From NCBI GenBank assembly GCA_963666295.1, contig OY762707.1, positions 1,674,001-1,738,000 on the forward strand: a stretch of 64,000 bases of DNA, read 5' to 3'. The position numbers and the translations under genes are program-made. Origin of the DNA: QZKY01 sp963666295. GTDB lineage: Bacteria > Pseudomonadota > Gammaproteobacteria > Burkholderiales > Burkholderiaceae_D. Position 1 is the stretch's first letter. Every line of letters starts with the position of its first letter. The notes below the pieces were generated by a model that was given only the letters and a program-made list of their open reading frames with translations, was not told the DNA's origin and did no database searches. Positions 8,442 to 17,365 of this stretch are shown one piece after another.

Positions 8442-9503
8442 TCAGACGACCAAGTCAATTTGTTGCATTACACCCGCTTGACCGTCTTCAGAGAGCCAGA
8501 CGCCGGACGCGCGGATCTGCGCCTGCAACTGATTTTCGACATCTTTTATGCTGTAGGGAGCATTGACACTGCCTAGAAAAAGCGCGCCGACATTGCTTTC
8601 TTTCAGGCTGGACAGGCGGTCACTTCCTTCGTTGTCTTTCGTCCAGATGCGGAGTTGCTCATAGATGGCATCGTTCTCATCAATCCAGCCATTGTCGTCG
8701 CCATCCAGCGTTTTCAATTCAGTAAACCCGTTTCCTGTGCCAGGGCCAAATAGCTCGCTGCCATTATTGATCTGGCCGTCCTGATTACGATCCAGCGCCA
8801 GAAAGCCGCCCCCTTTTATGAAGGCAATTTCCTCTTGTTCACCATCTGTATTCAAGTCGAAAGAGAAGCGCTGATTAGTCAATTCGGTTGAAGAACCGGA
8901 AAACTTGATTACCAGCGGGTCTACGAGCGCCGCATCGCCAGCGCGGATGCTGGCCGAGCTTTCCTCGGTATAACTGCGCTGCATTTGCAAAGAAAGATCA
9001 AACTGAATTGCTTCGCCGTCTGCGGTATGTATGATACCGGAGGCCTTAAAAGACAGCGCCTCTGTTTCCTCATAGGTTTCACGGTAGTCATAAACAAGAG
9101 AGAACCCGGCACCCTCGGATTGTCGTTCGACAGCAGGAATATCGTAGCGATGCCTACGGGCATTGCCAGGGTGGATATCGGTAGCGCTGAGCAGACGAAT
9201 TTTTCGACCTGTCATTGCCTCGATCAACTGTTTAATCAGCAAGGTTCTTGGGTCATGTTCGGCGCTGTCCATCGCTTCCTCGATGGCTTGCGCGTTACTG
9301 GCCTCATGTGCTTGTGCGGCTTTTCCCATTTCGGACAGGCTGACAATTTCACGTATTTCCTGTCCCAAACTGGCAGGACTGTTTGAAGTGCCTTGGGGTG
9401 TCTGAGCACTGCTAATGCCGATACGTAACGATTCGCTGACTTCTCGCTGACTGGAGTAAGTGCTCGAAGCGGATAGCACAACACTGGATTCGGCTATTTT
9501 CAT
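8442..9503 (-). CDS. Calcium-loop (EF-hand-like) hypothetical protein
   Basis: 353 residues with no signal peptide and no membrane segment. The N-terminal 80 residues are Ser/Ala-rich and look disordered. The C-terminal half carries three acidic DxNxDG-type loops: DLNTDG at 216-221, DRNQDG at 238-243 followed by INNGSELFG, and DGDDNG at 267-272. This pattern occurs in VCBS/RTX-associated bacterial proteins that bind Ca2+. The NGSELFGPGTGNGF stretch is characteristic of that group. Function unknown; export, if any, would need a non-Sec route. Confidence 0.7.
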   Translation of the reverse strand: MKIAESSVVLSASSTYSSQREVSESLRIGISSAQTPQGTSNSPASLGQEIREIVSLSEMGKAAQAHEASNAQAIEEAMDSAEHDPRTLLIKQLIEAMTGRKIRLLSATDIHPGNARRHRYDIPAVERQSEGAGFSLVYDYRETYEETEALSFKASGIIHTADGEAIQFDLSLQMQRSYTEESSASIRAGDAALVDPLVIKFSGSSTELTNQRFSFDLNTDGEQEEIAFIKGGGFLALDRNQDGQINNGSELFGPGTGNGFTELKTLDGDDNGWIDENDAIYEQLRIWTKDNEGSDRLSSLKESNVGALFLGSVNAPYSIKDVENQLQAQIRASGVWLSEDGQAGVMQQIDLVV

Positions 9504-9578
9504 TAAGCCCCCCGATCAAAAAATGCATAAGCAGTTAACGACCGGTAAGTGCTTAACTTTATTGGGCTTTTTGCTGTT

Positions 9579-10064
9579 TTATCGTTTTTGGGCAACGATC
9601 AGTTCGTCGAGGCGCTCCTTCCAGAGGTGCATCTGATCGGCGTCGGCAAAAAAAATGTGATGGACTACGTCCTTATCCTCGTCAAAACCGATTCTGAGAC
9701 TGTAATGGCGAAATTCACGCGTTTCCACCACGCCGGGTGCAGCACCCAAAGGCCTTGCCGTCGTTACTGTTTCATGCGGGTCCGCGAAACGCAAATCAAG
9801 TAGTTTGTGAAAGTGAGGGGTGGAAGCATGCGCGAGTAGAATGCGTGCATCCCCATTCTTGATGCCGATGGCGCTTCCCTCATGAAAACTGAAGTGATCC
9901 GGCTCGAAAGCTTCGGCTTTCATCCAGCTATGGATGGGCGAGGGGTCTTTGAGCATTTGCAGCCTTTTTTCTTGCAGGCTGCGTTTTCGATGTTGTGAGT
10001 AAAATGCCCAGGAAAACAGGCAAACAGTGCCAATAATAGCCAGTAGCGGCACGATGGTGCTCAT
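9579..10064 (-). CDS. Membrane-anchored hypothetical protein
   Basis: 161 residues. One N-terminal membrane helix (about 4-22) is followed by a basic stretch and a soluble domain of about 110 residues with no motif I recognise. It lies 75 bases downstream of the divergence point with the calcium-loop gene and on the same strand as the GGDEF/EAL gene. The reading frame, start and codon use look genuine. Function not assigned. Confidence 0.65.
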   Translation of the reverse strand: MSTIVPLLAIIGTVCLFSWAFYSQHRKRSLQEKRLQMLKDPSPIHSWMKAEAFEPDHFSFHEGSAIGIKNGDARILLAHASTPHFHKLLDLRFADPHETVTTARPLGAAPGVVETREFRHYSLRIGFDEDKDVVHHIFFADADQMHLWKERLDELIVAQKR

Positions 10065-10245
10065 GGGGCATTTCCCGTAATTTTGTGAATGATTCCGGAA
10101 TTATCGCATATCAGAATCATTGTAATTTCTTGCTGAACTAAGACGTTGCTGATCAATCGTTTGTTCTGTCGCCTGACGCATTTTGCTTGTGCCAGCAGGC
10201 GGGTTATATCCATGCTTGATGGCGATTTTGTGCCGCGGGTGTTGA

Positions 10246-12747
10246 TTAAACTCGCATCTCTTTGACAAAAGCGATGAAGTCATCTGGTTTTAGTGGGCGA
10301 GATAAATAATAGCCCTGATAAAGATCGCAGCCATACTCGCTAAGCAACATGCGCTGACTATTTTCCTCAACGCCTTCGGCCACTACCCGCATCCCCATGG
10401 CGTGACCCATTTCGATGATGGAACGGATCATTTTTGAATCCTGCTCATCCTTGCAGATATTTTCAACAAAGCTTTTATCAACCTTCAATTCATCGATGGG
10501 CATCGTACGGAGTGTGCTCAAAGACGAGTAGCCCGTGCCAAAATCGTCAAGTGATACGGCAAACCCGATCTTTCGGATGTCATGCAACAATGGCAGCACG
10601 ATGTCGGGCTCTTCGATGAAAACGGATTCCGTAATTTCGATGACAACCTGTTCTTTGCTCAAATGGCTTTCTTCAACGACGCGCAATAACTGTTCCTTAA
10701 ACCCTTCCTTCAGTAGCTGATGGACAGAAATATTAATTGAAAGCGTCAGCCCCACGGTGGCCTCATCGCATACATTTAGGATTTGCCTAAACTCGGCACA
10801 AGATCGGCGAATAATGTATTCCCCCAACGACGAGATTAATCCCGTTTCCTCTGCAACCTTGATAAATTGATCAGGCGACACAAAGCCAAGTACGGGACTC
10901 TCCCAGCGTGCAAGCACTTCGACTCCGTGAATCCGGCCATGTTCGGTGATTTGAGGCTGAAAGACCAGGTAGATCTCGTTCCGATCCAGGGCGTGACGCA
11001 ATTGCTGTTCGATGCTGACCCGCTTTTGCATCGCTTGATGGAATACAGGATTGAAAAATGTGTACGTATTTTTTCGCTGCTTGGCCGTTCTCATTGCCAG
11101 GTTGGCAGAGATCAGCAATTGATCAAATACGATTGCGTCTTGTGGAAACAGGGCAATGCCAATGCTAGCACCTATATGGAGCGTTACCCCTGATGCCTGA
11201 TACTTTTGTGTGAGCGTGTCGAGAATTGTTGCGCAGATAACATCAACGGAAACGATATGGTCGAGCGGAATAAGGACTATAAACTCGTCACCCCCATATC
11301 TCGCCACTAGCGAATGCTCAGGCACAGTTCGACTCACACGGCTGGCAGCTTCGACAAGGATCATATCCCCACAGTCATGACCGAATGCGTCGTTGATACT
11401 CTTGAAGTCATCAAGATCAATGAATAACATGGCAAACGGTGGTGCCTCTGGGCCTATCCATGACTTGGTGAGCGCCATTAAAGCAAAGCGGTTATGCGCT
11501 CCTGTTAAGGAGTCATGGTGAGCCTGATAAGCCAGCACTCTTTTGGCTTCTTCTTCCGACTTGCGCAGTTTCACGTTTTCAAGCAACCCCTCCCTAAAAT
11601 AATTGAGAGCCCTTGCCATGGTGCCGATTTCATCACTCTTTTCCTGATGGTCAATCACCACATCGGTGCGGCCATCCGCCAGTGTTTTCATGGTTTTCGA
11701 CATCGCCACAATGGGCTTGGCTATCCCAAATCCCACCAGGTAGTACACGGCAACCGCCACCACCACAGCAAAAACAGAACAAATTAGCAGCAAGGTCTGA
11801 AGGCCATGGGCACTGGCAAAGACAGTCGCTTTCGGCGCGTGAATAGCGAGAATCCAGTCCTCTTTGGTTCCGAAATTAACAGGAATGGCGACGGTCAACA
11901 TATCTACGCCATGAATTCTGGTTTCCTTATCATATGTCTTGCCAGATTTGACGACGTTATAAATTTCCTTGGTCAGAGGATCGCTCACCGCTTTTCCGGA
12001 TAACGATAAATCAGGCGCAGCAATCCATTGACCGTCATGGCTAATCAAATAAGCGAAACCGTCTTCGTAAGGTTTAATTTTGGATACGGACTCCCTGATG
12101 CTATCGAGAGTCAGGTCAACGGTCGCGATGGCGATCGCTGAATTGTCTTTGTCATGAATAGGAACGGAAACCGTTGTCATGAGCACATCTTTTCCGTTCA
12201 CGGGATAAAGAAAGGGCGGCGTAATAACAGTTCTGTTTTCATTGATTGGTCGGTAATACCATTCAACGATTCCGCCAGACTCCGGTCTCATGTCCAGCGG
12301 TTCAAAGGTGAGGCCAGATCCAGATGCAGACTTGTGAAAATACGGAACGTACCGCCCGGTTTTGTCTGTGTATTTATTGTTGATTAACGCGCGATTGTCG
12401 CCATTGAATTTGTTGGGTTCCCAGGCCGTCGTAGTACCGATGTATTGTGGATTAAGCGCAAGGATATTCAAGGCAATTGCCGCGATCGAATCCGGCGTGT
12501 GCAGGCCAGACTGCTGTAGCCCTTCCACAGTGGCAGCCAAAGTTTTTGCTGTGAGAACGGCGGCACCCAATTCCTTTTCAATACGCGCTTTGTATTGATA
12601 AGCCAGCGTCCGCAATGTGGTATCGCTGCTATTTTGGGCAAATTCTGCCACATTGTTGACGGCCAGGAACGTGATTATTGCGCATGCAGCAAAAACCACA
12701 ATCGACCCTGCGGCAATAATGCGTGTTTTGACCGAGTTCACCAACAT
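10246..12747 (-). CDS. Cache-HAMP-GGDEF-EAL cyclic-di-GMP signalling protein
   Basis: 833-residue membrane sensor. TM1 is at about 8-30, followed by a periplasmic dCache-like domain (about 35-315), TM2 at 317-338, HAMP 339-390, GGDEF domain about 405-565 and EAL domain about 575-830. The GGDEF motif is intact (RYGGDEF, 485-489), but the RxxD inhibitory site five residues before it is absent (PEHS there). The EAL motif reads EVL at 610-612, a variant compatible with phosphodiesterase activity, and DDFGTGYSSL is intact. Both synthesis and breakdown of c-di-GMP are possible. The ATG at 12747 is preferred over the frame opening at 12825 because it places TM1 near the N-terminus. Confidence 0.9.
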   Translation of the reverse strand: MLVNSVKTRIIAAGSIVVFAACAIITFLAVNNVAEFAQNSSDTTLRTLAYQYKARIEKELGAAVLTAKTLAATVEGLQQSGLHTPDSIAAIALNILALNPQYIGTTTAWEPNKFNGDNRALINNKYTDKTGRYVPYFHKSASGSGLTFEPLDMRPESGGIVEWYYRPINENRTVITPPFLYPVNGKDVLMTTVSVPIHDKDNSAIAIATVDLTLDSIRESVSKIKPYEDGFAYLISHDGQWIAAPDLSLSGKAVSDPLTKEIYNVVKSGKTYDKETRIHGVDMLTVAIPVNFGTKEDWILAIHAPKATVFASAHGLQTLLLICSVFAVVVAVAVYYLVGFGIAKPIVAMSKTMKTLADGRTDVVIDHQEKSDEIGTMARALNYFREGLLENVKLRKSEEEAKRVLAYQAHHDSLTGAHNRFALMALTKSWIGPEAPPFAMLFIDLDDFKSINDAFGHDCGDMILVEAASRVSRTVPEHSLVARYGGDEFIVLIPLDHIVSVDVICATILDTLTQKYQASGVTLHIGASIGIALFPQDAIVFDQLLISANLAMRTAKQRKNTYTFFNPVFHQAMQKRVSIEQQLRHALDRNEIYLVFQPQITEHGRIHGVEVLARWESPVLGFVSPDQFIKVAEETGLISSLGEYIIRRSCAEFRQILNVCDEATVGLTLSINISVHQLLKEGFKEQLLRVVEESHLSKEQVVIEITESVFIEEPDIVLPLLHDIRKIGFAVSLDDFGTGYSSLSTLRTMPIDELKVDKSFVENICKDEQDSKMIRSIIEMGHAMGMRVVAEGVEENSQRMLLSEYGCDLYQGYYLSRPLKPDDFIAFVKEMRV

Positions 12748-13127
12748 CAAAAATATTGTCTCAATCAGTGTGAGGAGGCAGACAGTAAAATTATGCGCAC
12801 TGCGAAGAAATTGACCGTGATACAAATCAGAAGTCGATCACGGGCAAATGACAGAGTAGCACGAATTGGGGCTGCTTTTTGTGCCTTGAAAATACGGGCC
12901 GCTTCTGGTGAGCGTCTTCTGATAGCCGAGCCACTTTGTGGTGGCGCACCAATTTCATCTGTCATGTTTGAGCGAGCGCAACAGCAGTAAGCGCGCATCG
13001 CTATACCATTCCCAGATGATAGCGACGATTCCATGTTTCGGATCAGGATGGGGTCGGTAACACCATAGATTGTGTAAAAACGTTATGCACGCTTAACAGA
13101 CTGTTCATCAATCCCTGAGGGCGCTCA
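12748..13127. other. Non-coding spacer before the duplicated small genes
   Basis: About 380 bases with no convincing gene. The last 50-60 bases (from about 13075) resemble the stretch before the second small gene: AAAAACGTTATGCACGCTTAA here against AAAAACGCCATCCATGCTTAA at 13736. The duplicated unit therefore includes the 5' untranslated or promoter region. Confidence 0.5.
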
Positions 13128-13424
13128 ATGAAGTACATCATGCTCAAGCGAACCTGGAATTCCCTTGTGCAGGAACTTCCCATTATTTTTCCGGAAGAAT
13201 TGCCGCACAATGAAGTTTTTGATTCTATCAAGGCAGGGGTGCGTTGCATGGAGAATGCGGAACTGGTTTCAGCCGGGTTCGTCCATATACTGGATACACC
13301 CCATTGCTTTGGGGTCAGTGACAGCCTGTGTTCAGAATCTCGTCGGTCGGTCGATTCAAACAGGATCAGGGAGTACATTAATAATCACGGCGTCGTGGAC
13401 AGCAGCCATGATGCGCAAGCGTGA
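13128..13424 (+). CDS. Small unknown protein, duplicate A
   Basis: 98 residues, no signal peptide or membrane segment. It is clearly a paralogue of the next gene at 13789: both begin MKYI-LKRTW, both have PIIFPEE, LVSAGF, PHCFGVS and VDS-RIREYIN. I do not recognise the family; short proteins with a PIIFP core occur in phage and mobile regions, which is only suggestive. GAGGG lies before the ATG. Its C-terminal tail is slightly longer than that of the paralogue. Confidence 0.6.
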   Translation: MKYIMLKRTWNSLVQELPIIFPEELPHNEVFDSIKAGVRCMENAELVSAGFVHILDTPHCFGVSDSLCSESRRSVDSNRIREYINNHGVVDSSHDAQA

Positions 13425-13788
13425 TGGCATGAGCACGGGGGGGCAGCGGGGGGTGTCTCCCTTTTTGTTTCAATCCCCCTCAGGAATATCTGATTCATCC
13501 GTTTCACACCGGAGGAGTGCCCATGCGGTGCGATTGGGTATTACATTATCTTTTGCCACTGGAAATCGCCTGTTGTATGTTTTAAAGCAAAGCAAAGCAA
13601 TGCGTTGGTGACTTGCTATAAAACATTTAATGGAAGCACTGCCAACCTGCTTCGTGCCAAAAAAATGGTTTGGCAACATAAATCAACGTCGACATTCAGT
13701 TTTGAATGTTCAATTCCCCAGCCCAGAGGGCGCATAAAAACGCCATCCATGCTTAAAGTATGTTTGTAAATCTAGGAGGTGAGCGAAT
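13425..13788. other. Spacer between the duplicated small genes
   Basis: 364 bases without a convincing gene. It contains a short tandem AAAGC x3 (13584-13598) and a G-rich stretch near 13437-13460. The last 50 bases repeat the leader of duplicate A. Confidence 0.4.
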
Positions 13789-14067
13789 ATGAAATACATT
13801 GTTCTTAAGCGAACCTGGCATCATTTTACGCAGGAATGCCCTATTATTTTCCCGGAAGAATTTACTCACCCAGAAGTGTTTTACGCTATCACGGAGGGGA
13901 TTGCCGACATGAAAGATGTTGCACTGGTGTCAGCCGGGTTTATCAATATCCTGAATGAGCCGCACTGTTTTGGGGTGAGTGGTGGGCTCAATAATTTGGC
14001 TTCTAGAGGAACGGTCGACTCATACAGGATCAGAGAGTACATCAATGATCGCGGGATCGTCGATTGA
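13789..14067 (+). CDS. Small unknown protein, duplicate B
   Basis: 92 residues, paralogous to the gene at 13128 (roughly 55-60% identical by eye) and offset from it by 661 bases. It has a near-perfect Shine-Dalgarno AGGAGGTGA 8-9 bases before the ATG, much stronger than that of duplicate A, so it is likely the better-translated copy. Family and function unknown. Confidence 0.65.
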   Translation: MKYIVLKRTWHHFTQECPIIFPEEFTHPEVFYAITEGIADMKDVALVSAGFINILNEPHCFGVSGGLNNLASRGTVDSYRIREYINDRGIVD

Positions 14068-14216
14068 GGTTGCGAAACCAACGCATGACGGTGACACCTT
14101 AGACGGCTTGGGCCCTATTCTGTAGAAAACGCAAAATGATAATCGCGATTGATCATAAGGTCTGTGGATGGCTAATAAACGCGGTTGCCGGTTAATGCTG
14201 GTTTGATAATCTTTGA

Positions 14217-14246
14217 GAAAAGGCGATACGTTTGTATCGCCTTTTC
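14217..14246. terminator. Bidirectional terminator between duplicate B and acuI
   Basis: Perfect 13-bp stem GAAAAGGCGATAC / GTATCGCCTTTTC around loop GTTT, with A- and T-rich outer ends. It can serve both the small + strand gene and acuI on the - strand. Confidence 0.8.
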
Positions 14247-14337
14247 ATACGTAAGAATTTAGGGTGACAGGCAGATGCCGCAAGCGGGCATAGGAGACGA
14301 GCAGCAATCTACGGGTTGTACGACAGAATTTTTCTTT

Positions 14338-15336
14338 TCAATTCGGTTTGATGACAACGCGTCCTGTTACCTGGCCATTTGTAATCGCCTCTGCGTATTG
14401 CGGCGCTTCTGAAAGTGGAATTTCGGTACATGCCTGTTCGAAATAGCTTTCAGGCAGGATCTCGGTCAGCTTTTTCCATGCTGCAATGCGTTTATCCGTT
14501 GGGCACATGACCGAATCAACACCTTGCAGGCGAACGTTGCGCAGAATGAATGGCATGACGGTCGTCGGCAGATCAAAGCCGCCAGCCAGGCCGCACGCAG
14601 CAACGATGCCGTTGTAATCCATTTGTGCCAGCACCTTGGCGAGCATCTTGCTGCCGACGGTGTCGATCGCGCCCGCCCAGATCTGCCTTTCCAGTGGACG
14701 TGCAGGCTCTTCGAATTCTTTCCGGTCGATAATTTTTGCTGCACCTAGAGCCTCCAGAAGCGGCCCATTTTGTTCGACGCGGCCGGTGACGGCAGCCACC
14801 TTGTAACCGAGTTGTGCCAACAGCGTTACGGCTACCGAGCCGACACCACCAGATGCGCCGGTGACGAGCACTTCGCCGCCCTCAGGCGTAACGCCGCCGT
14901 CAATCAGCGCTTGTACGCACAGCATGGCGGTAAAGCCAGCGGTGCCGACCATCATGGCTTGCTTGCTGTCCAGACCTGGTGGCAGCGGCACCAGCCAGTC
15001 GGCTTTGAGCTTGGCGATTTCAGCCATGCCTCCCCAGTGGTTTTCGCCCACGCCCCAGCCGGTTAGCACCACCTTGTCGCCTTTTTGATAGCGGCCGTCT
15101 TCCGAACTGATGACGGTTCCGGCTAGGTCAATGCCGGGGATCATCGGGAATTTGCGCACGACGGGGCCTTTGCCAGTAATGGCAAGGCCATCCTTGTAGT
15201 TGAGCGAGGAATAATCTACTTTTATCAGCACTTCATCACTCGGCAGGTCGGCCATGCTCACTTGCTCAATGGCGGATTGTGTCTTGCCTTCGTCATCCTT
15301 GCGCAGTACTAGCGCGTTGAAACTTGTATCGGTCAT
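14338..15336 (-). CDS. acuI: Acrylyl-CoA reductase (AcuI/YhdH family)
   Basis: 332-residue zinc-free medium-chain dehydrogenase/reductase. The family reduces acryloyl-CoA to propionyl-CoA with NADPH. Seen here: SLNYKDGLAITGKGPVVR, PGIDLAGTV, the NADP-binding VLVTGASGGVGSVAVTLLA and the YhdH-type GWGVGENHWGG loop. The ATG at 15336 is chosen over the frame opening at 15375. It is divergent from a FadR-like GntR regulator, with a long palindrome between them that probably controls both. Confidence 0.88.
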   Translation of the reverse strand: MTDTSFNALVLRKDDEGKTQSAIEQVSMADLPSDEVLIKVDYSSLNYKDGLAITGKGPVVRKFPMIPGIDLAGTVISSEDGRYQKGDKVVLTGWGVGENHWGGMAEIAKLKADWLVPLPPGLDSKQAMMVGTAGFTAMLCVQALIDGGVTPEGGEVLVTGASGGVGSVAVTLLAQLGYKVAAVTGRVEQNGPLLEALGAAKIIDRKEFEEPARPLERQIWAGAIDTVGSKMLAKVLAQMDYNGIVAACGLAGGFDLPTTVMPFILRNVRLQGVDSVMCPTDKRIAAWKKLTEILPESYFEQACTEIPLSEAPQYAEAITNGQVTGRVVIKPN

Positions 15337-15414
15337 GGGGTTCTCTCTTGATTCGGTTGAAGTTGCGGGCACCACGATTGTTTGCTTGCCTCATGAAAGC
15401 GGACTGTATAGGTC

Positions 15415-15445
15415 AATTATATATTTGTCAAACGAATATATAATT
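15415..15445. promoter_or_regulatory. Perfect 31-bp palindromic operator between acuI and gntR-type regulator
   Basis: Arms AATTATATATT (15415-15425) and AATATATAATT (15435-15445) are exact reverse complements around a 9-nt spacer TGTCAAACG. It sits 79 bases upstream of acuI and 40 upstream of the regulator, and probably overlaps their promoters. Very likely the binding site of the divergent regulator. Confidence 0.7.
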
Positions 15446-15484
15446 TGCTTATTGTGATATAGTGGCTTCAAGGATGGGAAAAGC

Positions 15485-16198
15485 ATGTCAATCAGCTACG
15501 AACCTTTAAAAAGCCAGAGTCTGGCAAAACAGATCGCGGACATGATCCGCGAGGCGATTCTTGTCGGGCATCTCAAGGTTGATGAACGCTTGCCGACAGA
15601 AGAAGAATTGGCTGTCCGGTTCGAAGTTTCGCGCCCGACCATACGCGAAGCGCTCAAGCGTCTTGCGGCGCAGAATCTGGTACGTTCCCGCCGCGGCCCG
15701 ACGGGTGGCACGTTCATCAAGCGCCCTTCGCCAGAAGAAGCCAGAATGGCGCTCGCGACCTCGGCCACGATGATGGTGACCTTGGGGGAGTTTGATATCG
15801 ATGCTATTACCGAGGCACGGAGAGAACTAGAAAAGCTATGTCTGCGCCTGGCAGTCGACCGGCGAACACAGGAACATCTTGATCGTATGGCAGTGGAAGT
15901 AGAAAGGCAGCAGCAGGAAATCAGCGACGAAGAGTTCTGCGCTTCGGACATTCGCTACCACCGGGCGTTGGTGGATGCGGCGGAAAATCCGGTCTTGGCG
16001 TTCAATATGGTTACCGTGATTGAGGCTTTGCAGCCGCTGATGAACATGATTGCCAACCGCACGCGCGAGCGGCGCGTCGTTATTGGTCACCACCGCGCCA
16101 TTCTTGAAGCCTTGAAAATACAGTCATTACCGGATGCGGATCAAGCGTTGGATGCGCTGATTGACTACCTGAGCGCACAATATCAAATGGCGTTGTAA
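15485..16198 (+). CDS. GntR/FadR-family transcriptional regulator (FCD domain)
   Basis: 237 residues. The N-terminal winged helix (about 5-72) has the GntR signature LPTEEELAVRFEVSRPTIRE. The C-terminal all-helical FCD ligand-binding domain spans about 100-225, with the metal/ligand-binding D-R-x-x-H style segment DIRYHRALVDAAENP. It most likely represses acuI and itself through the 31-bp palindrome upstream. The effector may be a small acyl or carboxylate compound, by analogy with the family. Confidence 0.9.
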   Translation: MSISYEPLKSQSLAKQIADMIREAILVGHLKVDERLPTEEELAVRFEVSRPTIREALKRLAAQNLVRSRRGPTGGTFIKRPSPEEARMALATSATMMVTLGEFDIDAITEARRELEKLCLRLAVDRRTQEHLDRMAVEVERQQQEISDEEFCASDIRYHRALVDAAENPVLAFNMVTVIEALQPLMNMIANRTRERRVVIGHHRAILEALKIQSLPDADQALDALIDYLSAQYQMAL

Positions 16199-16497
16199 GA
16201 GCGTTTCAACCCGCTGCGAAAGGAACGAATTTCGCTTTCCCATGCCCCAAGTGAACACGTTTGGCCGCGCTTCATTTCAATCCCAGACACATTGCTGGAC
16301 AAAGATTTCACGGAAGGGCGCTTGGTCTGCTTTGTCAGCTTACTGTTATACTTCAACGTTTTAGCGGCTATGGAAGCACGTGCTTGGCAATGTGCAAGCG
16401 CTGTACAAAGCGTGTTTTTCAAGCAACTTCGCCACAGGTAGCGGCATACGCTGTTATTGCAGGCTTCAAGAGTTAACTATCTGATTCAGGAAGTGCG
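16199..16497. other. Spacer with no recognised feature
   Basis: About 300 bases between the GntR regulator and the MoxR ATPase. Short open frames occur on both strands, but none has a ribosome binding site or a recognisable product. No hairpin followed by a T-run was seen. Confidence 0.4.
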
Positions 16498-17343
16498 ATG
16501 CGTTTTGAGGGAAGTGAAAAATACGTTGCGACAGATGATCTGCGCCTGGCCGTGAACGCGGCCATCACGCTGCAGCGGCCATTGTTGATCAAGGGTGAGC
16601 CGGGCACGGGTAAAACCATGCTCGCCGAAGAAGTGGCGGCGGCGCTCGGTAAGCCGCTTTTGCAGTGGCACATCAAGTCAACAACCAAGGCACAGCATGG
16701 ACTCTACGAGTACGATGCGGTTTCCCGCCTGCGCGACTCCCAATTGGGCGACGGGCGTGTGGCGGACATTGCCAATTACATCGTCAAGGGGGTGCTCTGG
16801 CAGGCATTTGAGGCGGATCAGCAGGCCGTCGTGTTGATTGACGAAATCGACAAGGCGGATATCGAATTCCCGAATGATTTGCTGCGCGAACTGGATCGCA
16901 TGGAATTCCATTGTTATGAAACGCGCGAAACAGTGGTGGCGAAGCACCGCCCGATTATCATTATTACCTCGAATAACGAGAAGGAATTGCCGGATGCCTT
17001 CTTGCGCCGCTGCTTTTTCCACTTCATCCGTTTTCCGGATCGGGAAACCATGACGAAAATAGTTGATGTGCATTTTCCGAATTTGCAAGAGACCTTGCTG
17101 CGTGAAGCGCTGGAAGTGTTTTTCGAGCTGCGCAAGATCAATGGCCTGAAGAAGAAGCCATCCACTTCAGAGTTGATTGACTGGTTGAAACTGCTTCAGG
17201 TCGAAGGCATTGATCCTTCCATGCTGGAGGCCAAGGACAAGCGCACGGAGCTGCCGCCGCTTACCGGTGCGCTGATGAAAAACGAGCAGGATGTGGAAAT
17301 GCTCGAAAAGCTGGTCGAAATCAATCGTCGCAGAAACCAGTAG
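16498..17343 (+). CDS. MoxR-type AAA+ ATPase
   Basis: 281-residue AAA+ ATPase of the MoxR group, which acts with a VWA-domain partner to insert cofactors or remodel target complexes. Walker A GEPGTGKT is at 33-40, Walker B is VVLIDEIDKAD, and sensor/arginine-finger material follows (IIITSNNEKELPDAFLRRC). AGGAAG precedes the ATG. It is followed after 22 bases by its VWA partner. Target complex unknown. Confidence 0.92.
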   Translation: MRFEGSEKYVATDDLRLAVNAAITLQRPLLIKGEPGTGKTMLAEEVAAALGKPLLQWHIKSTTKAQHGLYEYDAVSRLRDSQLGDGRVADIANYIVKGVLWQAFEADQQAVVLIDEIDKADIEFPNDLLRELDRMEFHCYETRETVVAKHRPIIIITSNNEKELPDAFLRRCFFHFIRFPDRETMTKIVDVHFPNLQETLLREALEVFFELRKINGLKKKPSTSELIDWLKLLQVEGIDPSMLEAKDKRTELPPLTGALMKNEQDVEMLEKLVEINRRRNQ

Positions 17344-17365
17344 TTGCATTGGATGAGCAGTAAAC

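Noticed and set aside
13584..13598. AAAGC x3 tandem repeat
   Set aside because: Too short to count as a CRISPR, VNTR or regulatory array; probably random. No CRISPR array was seen anywhere in the window.
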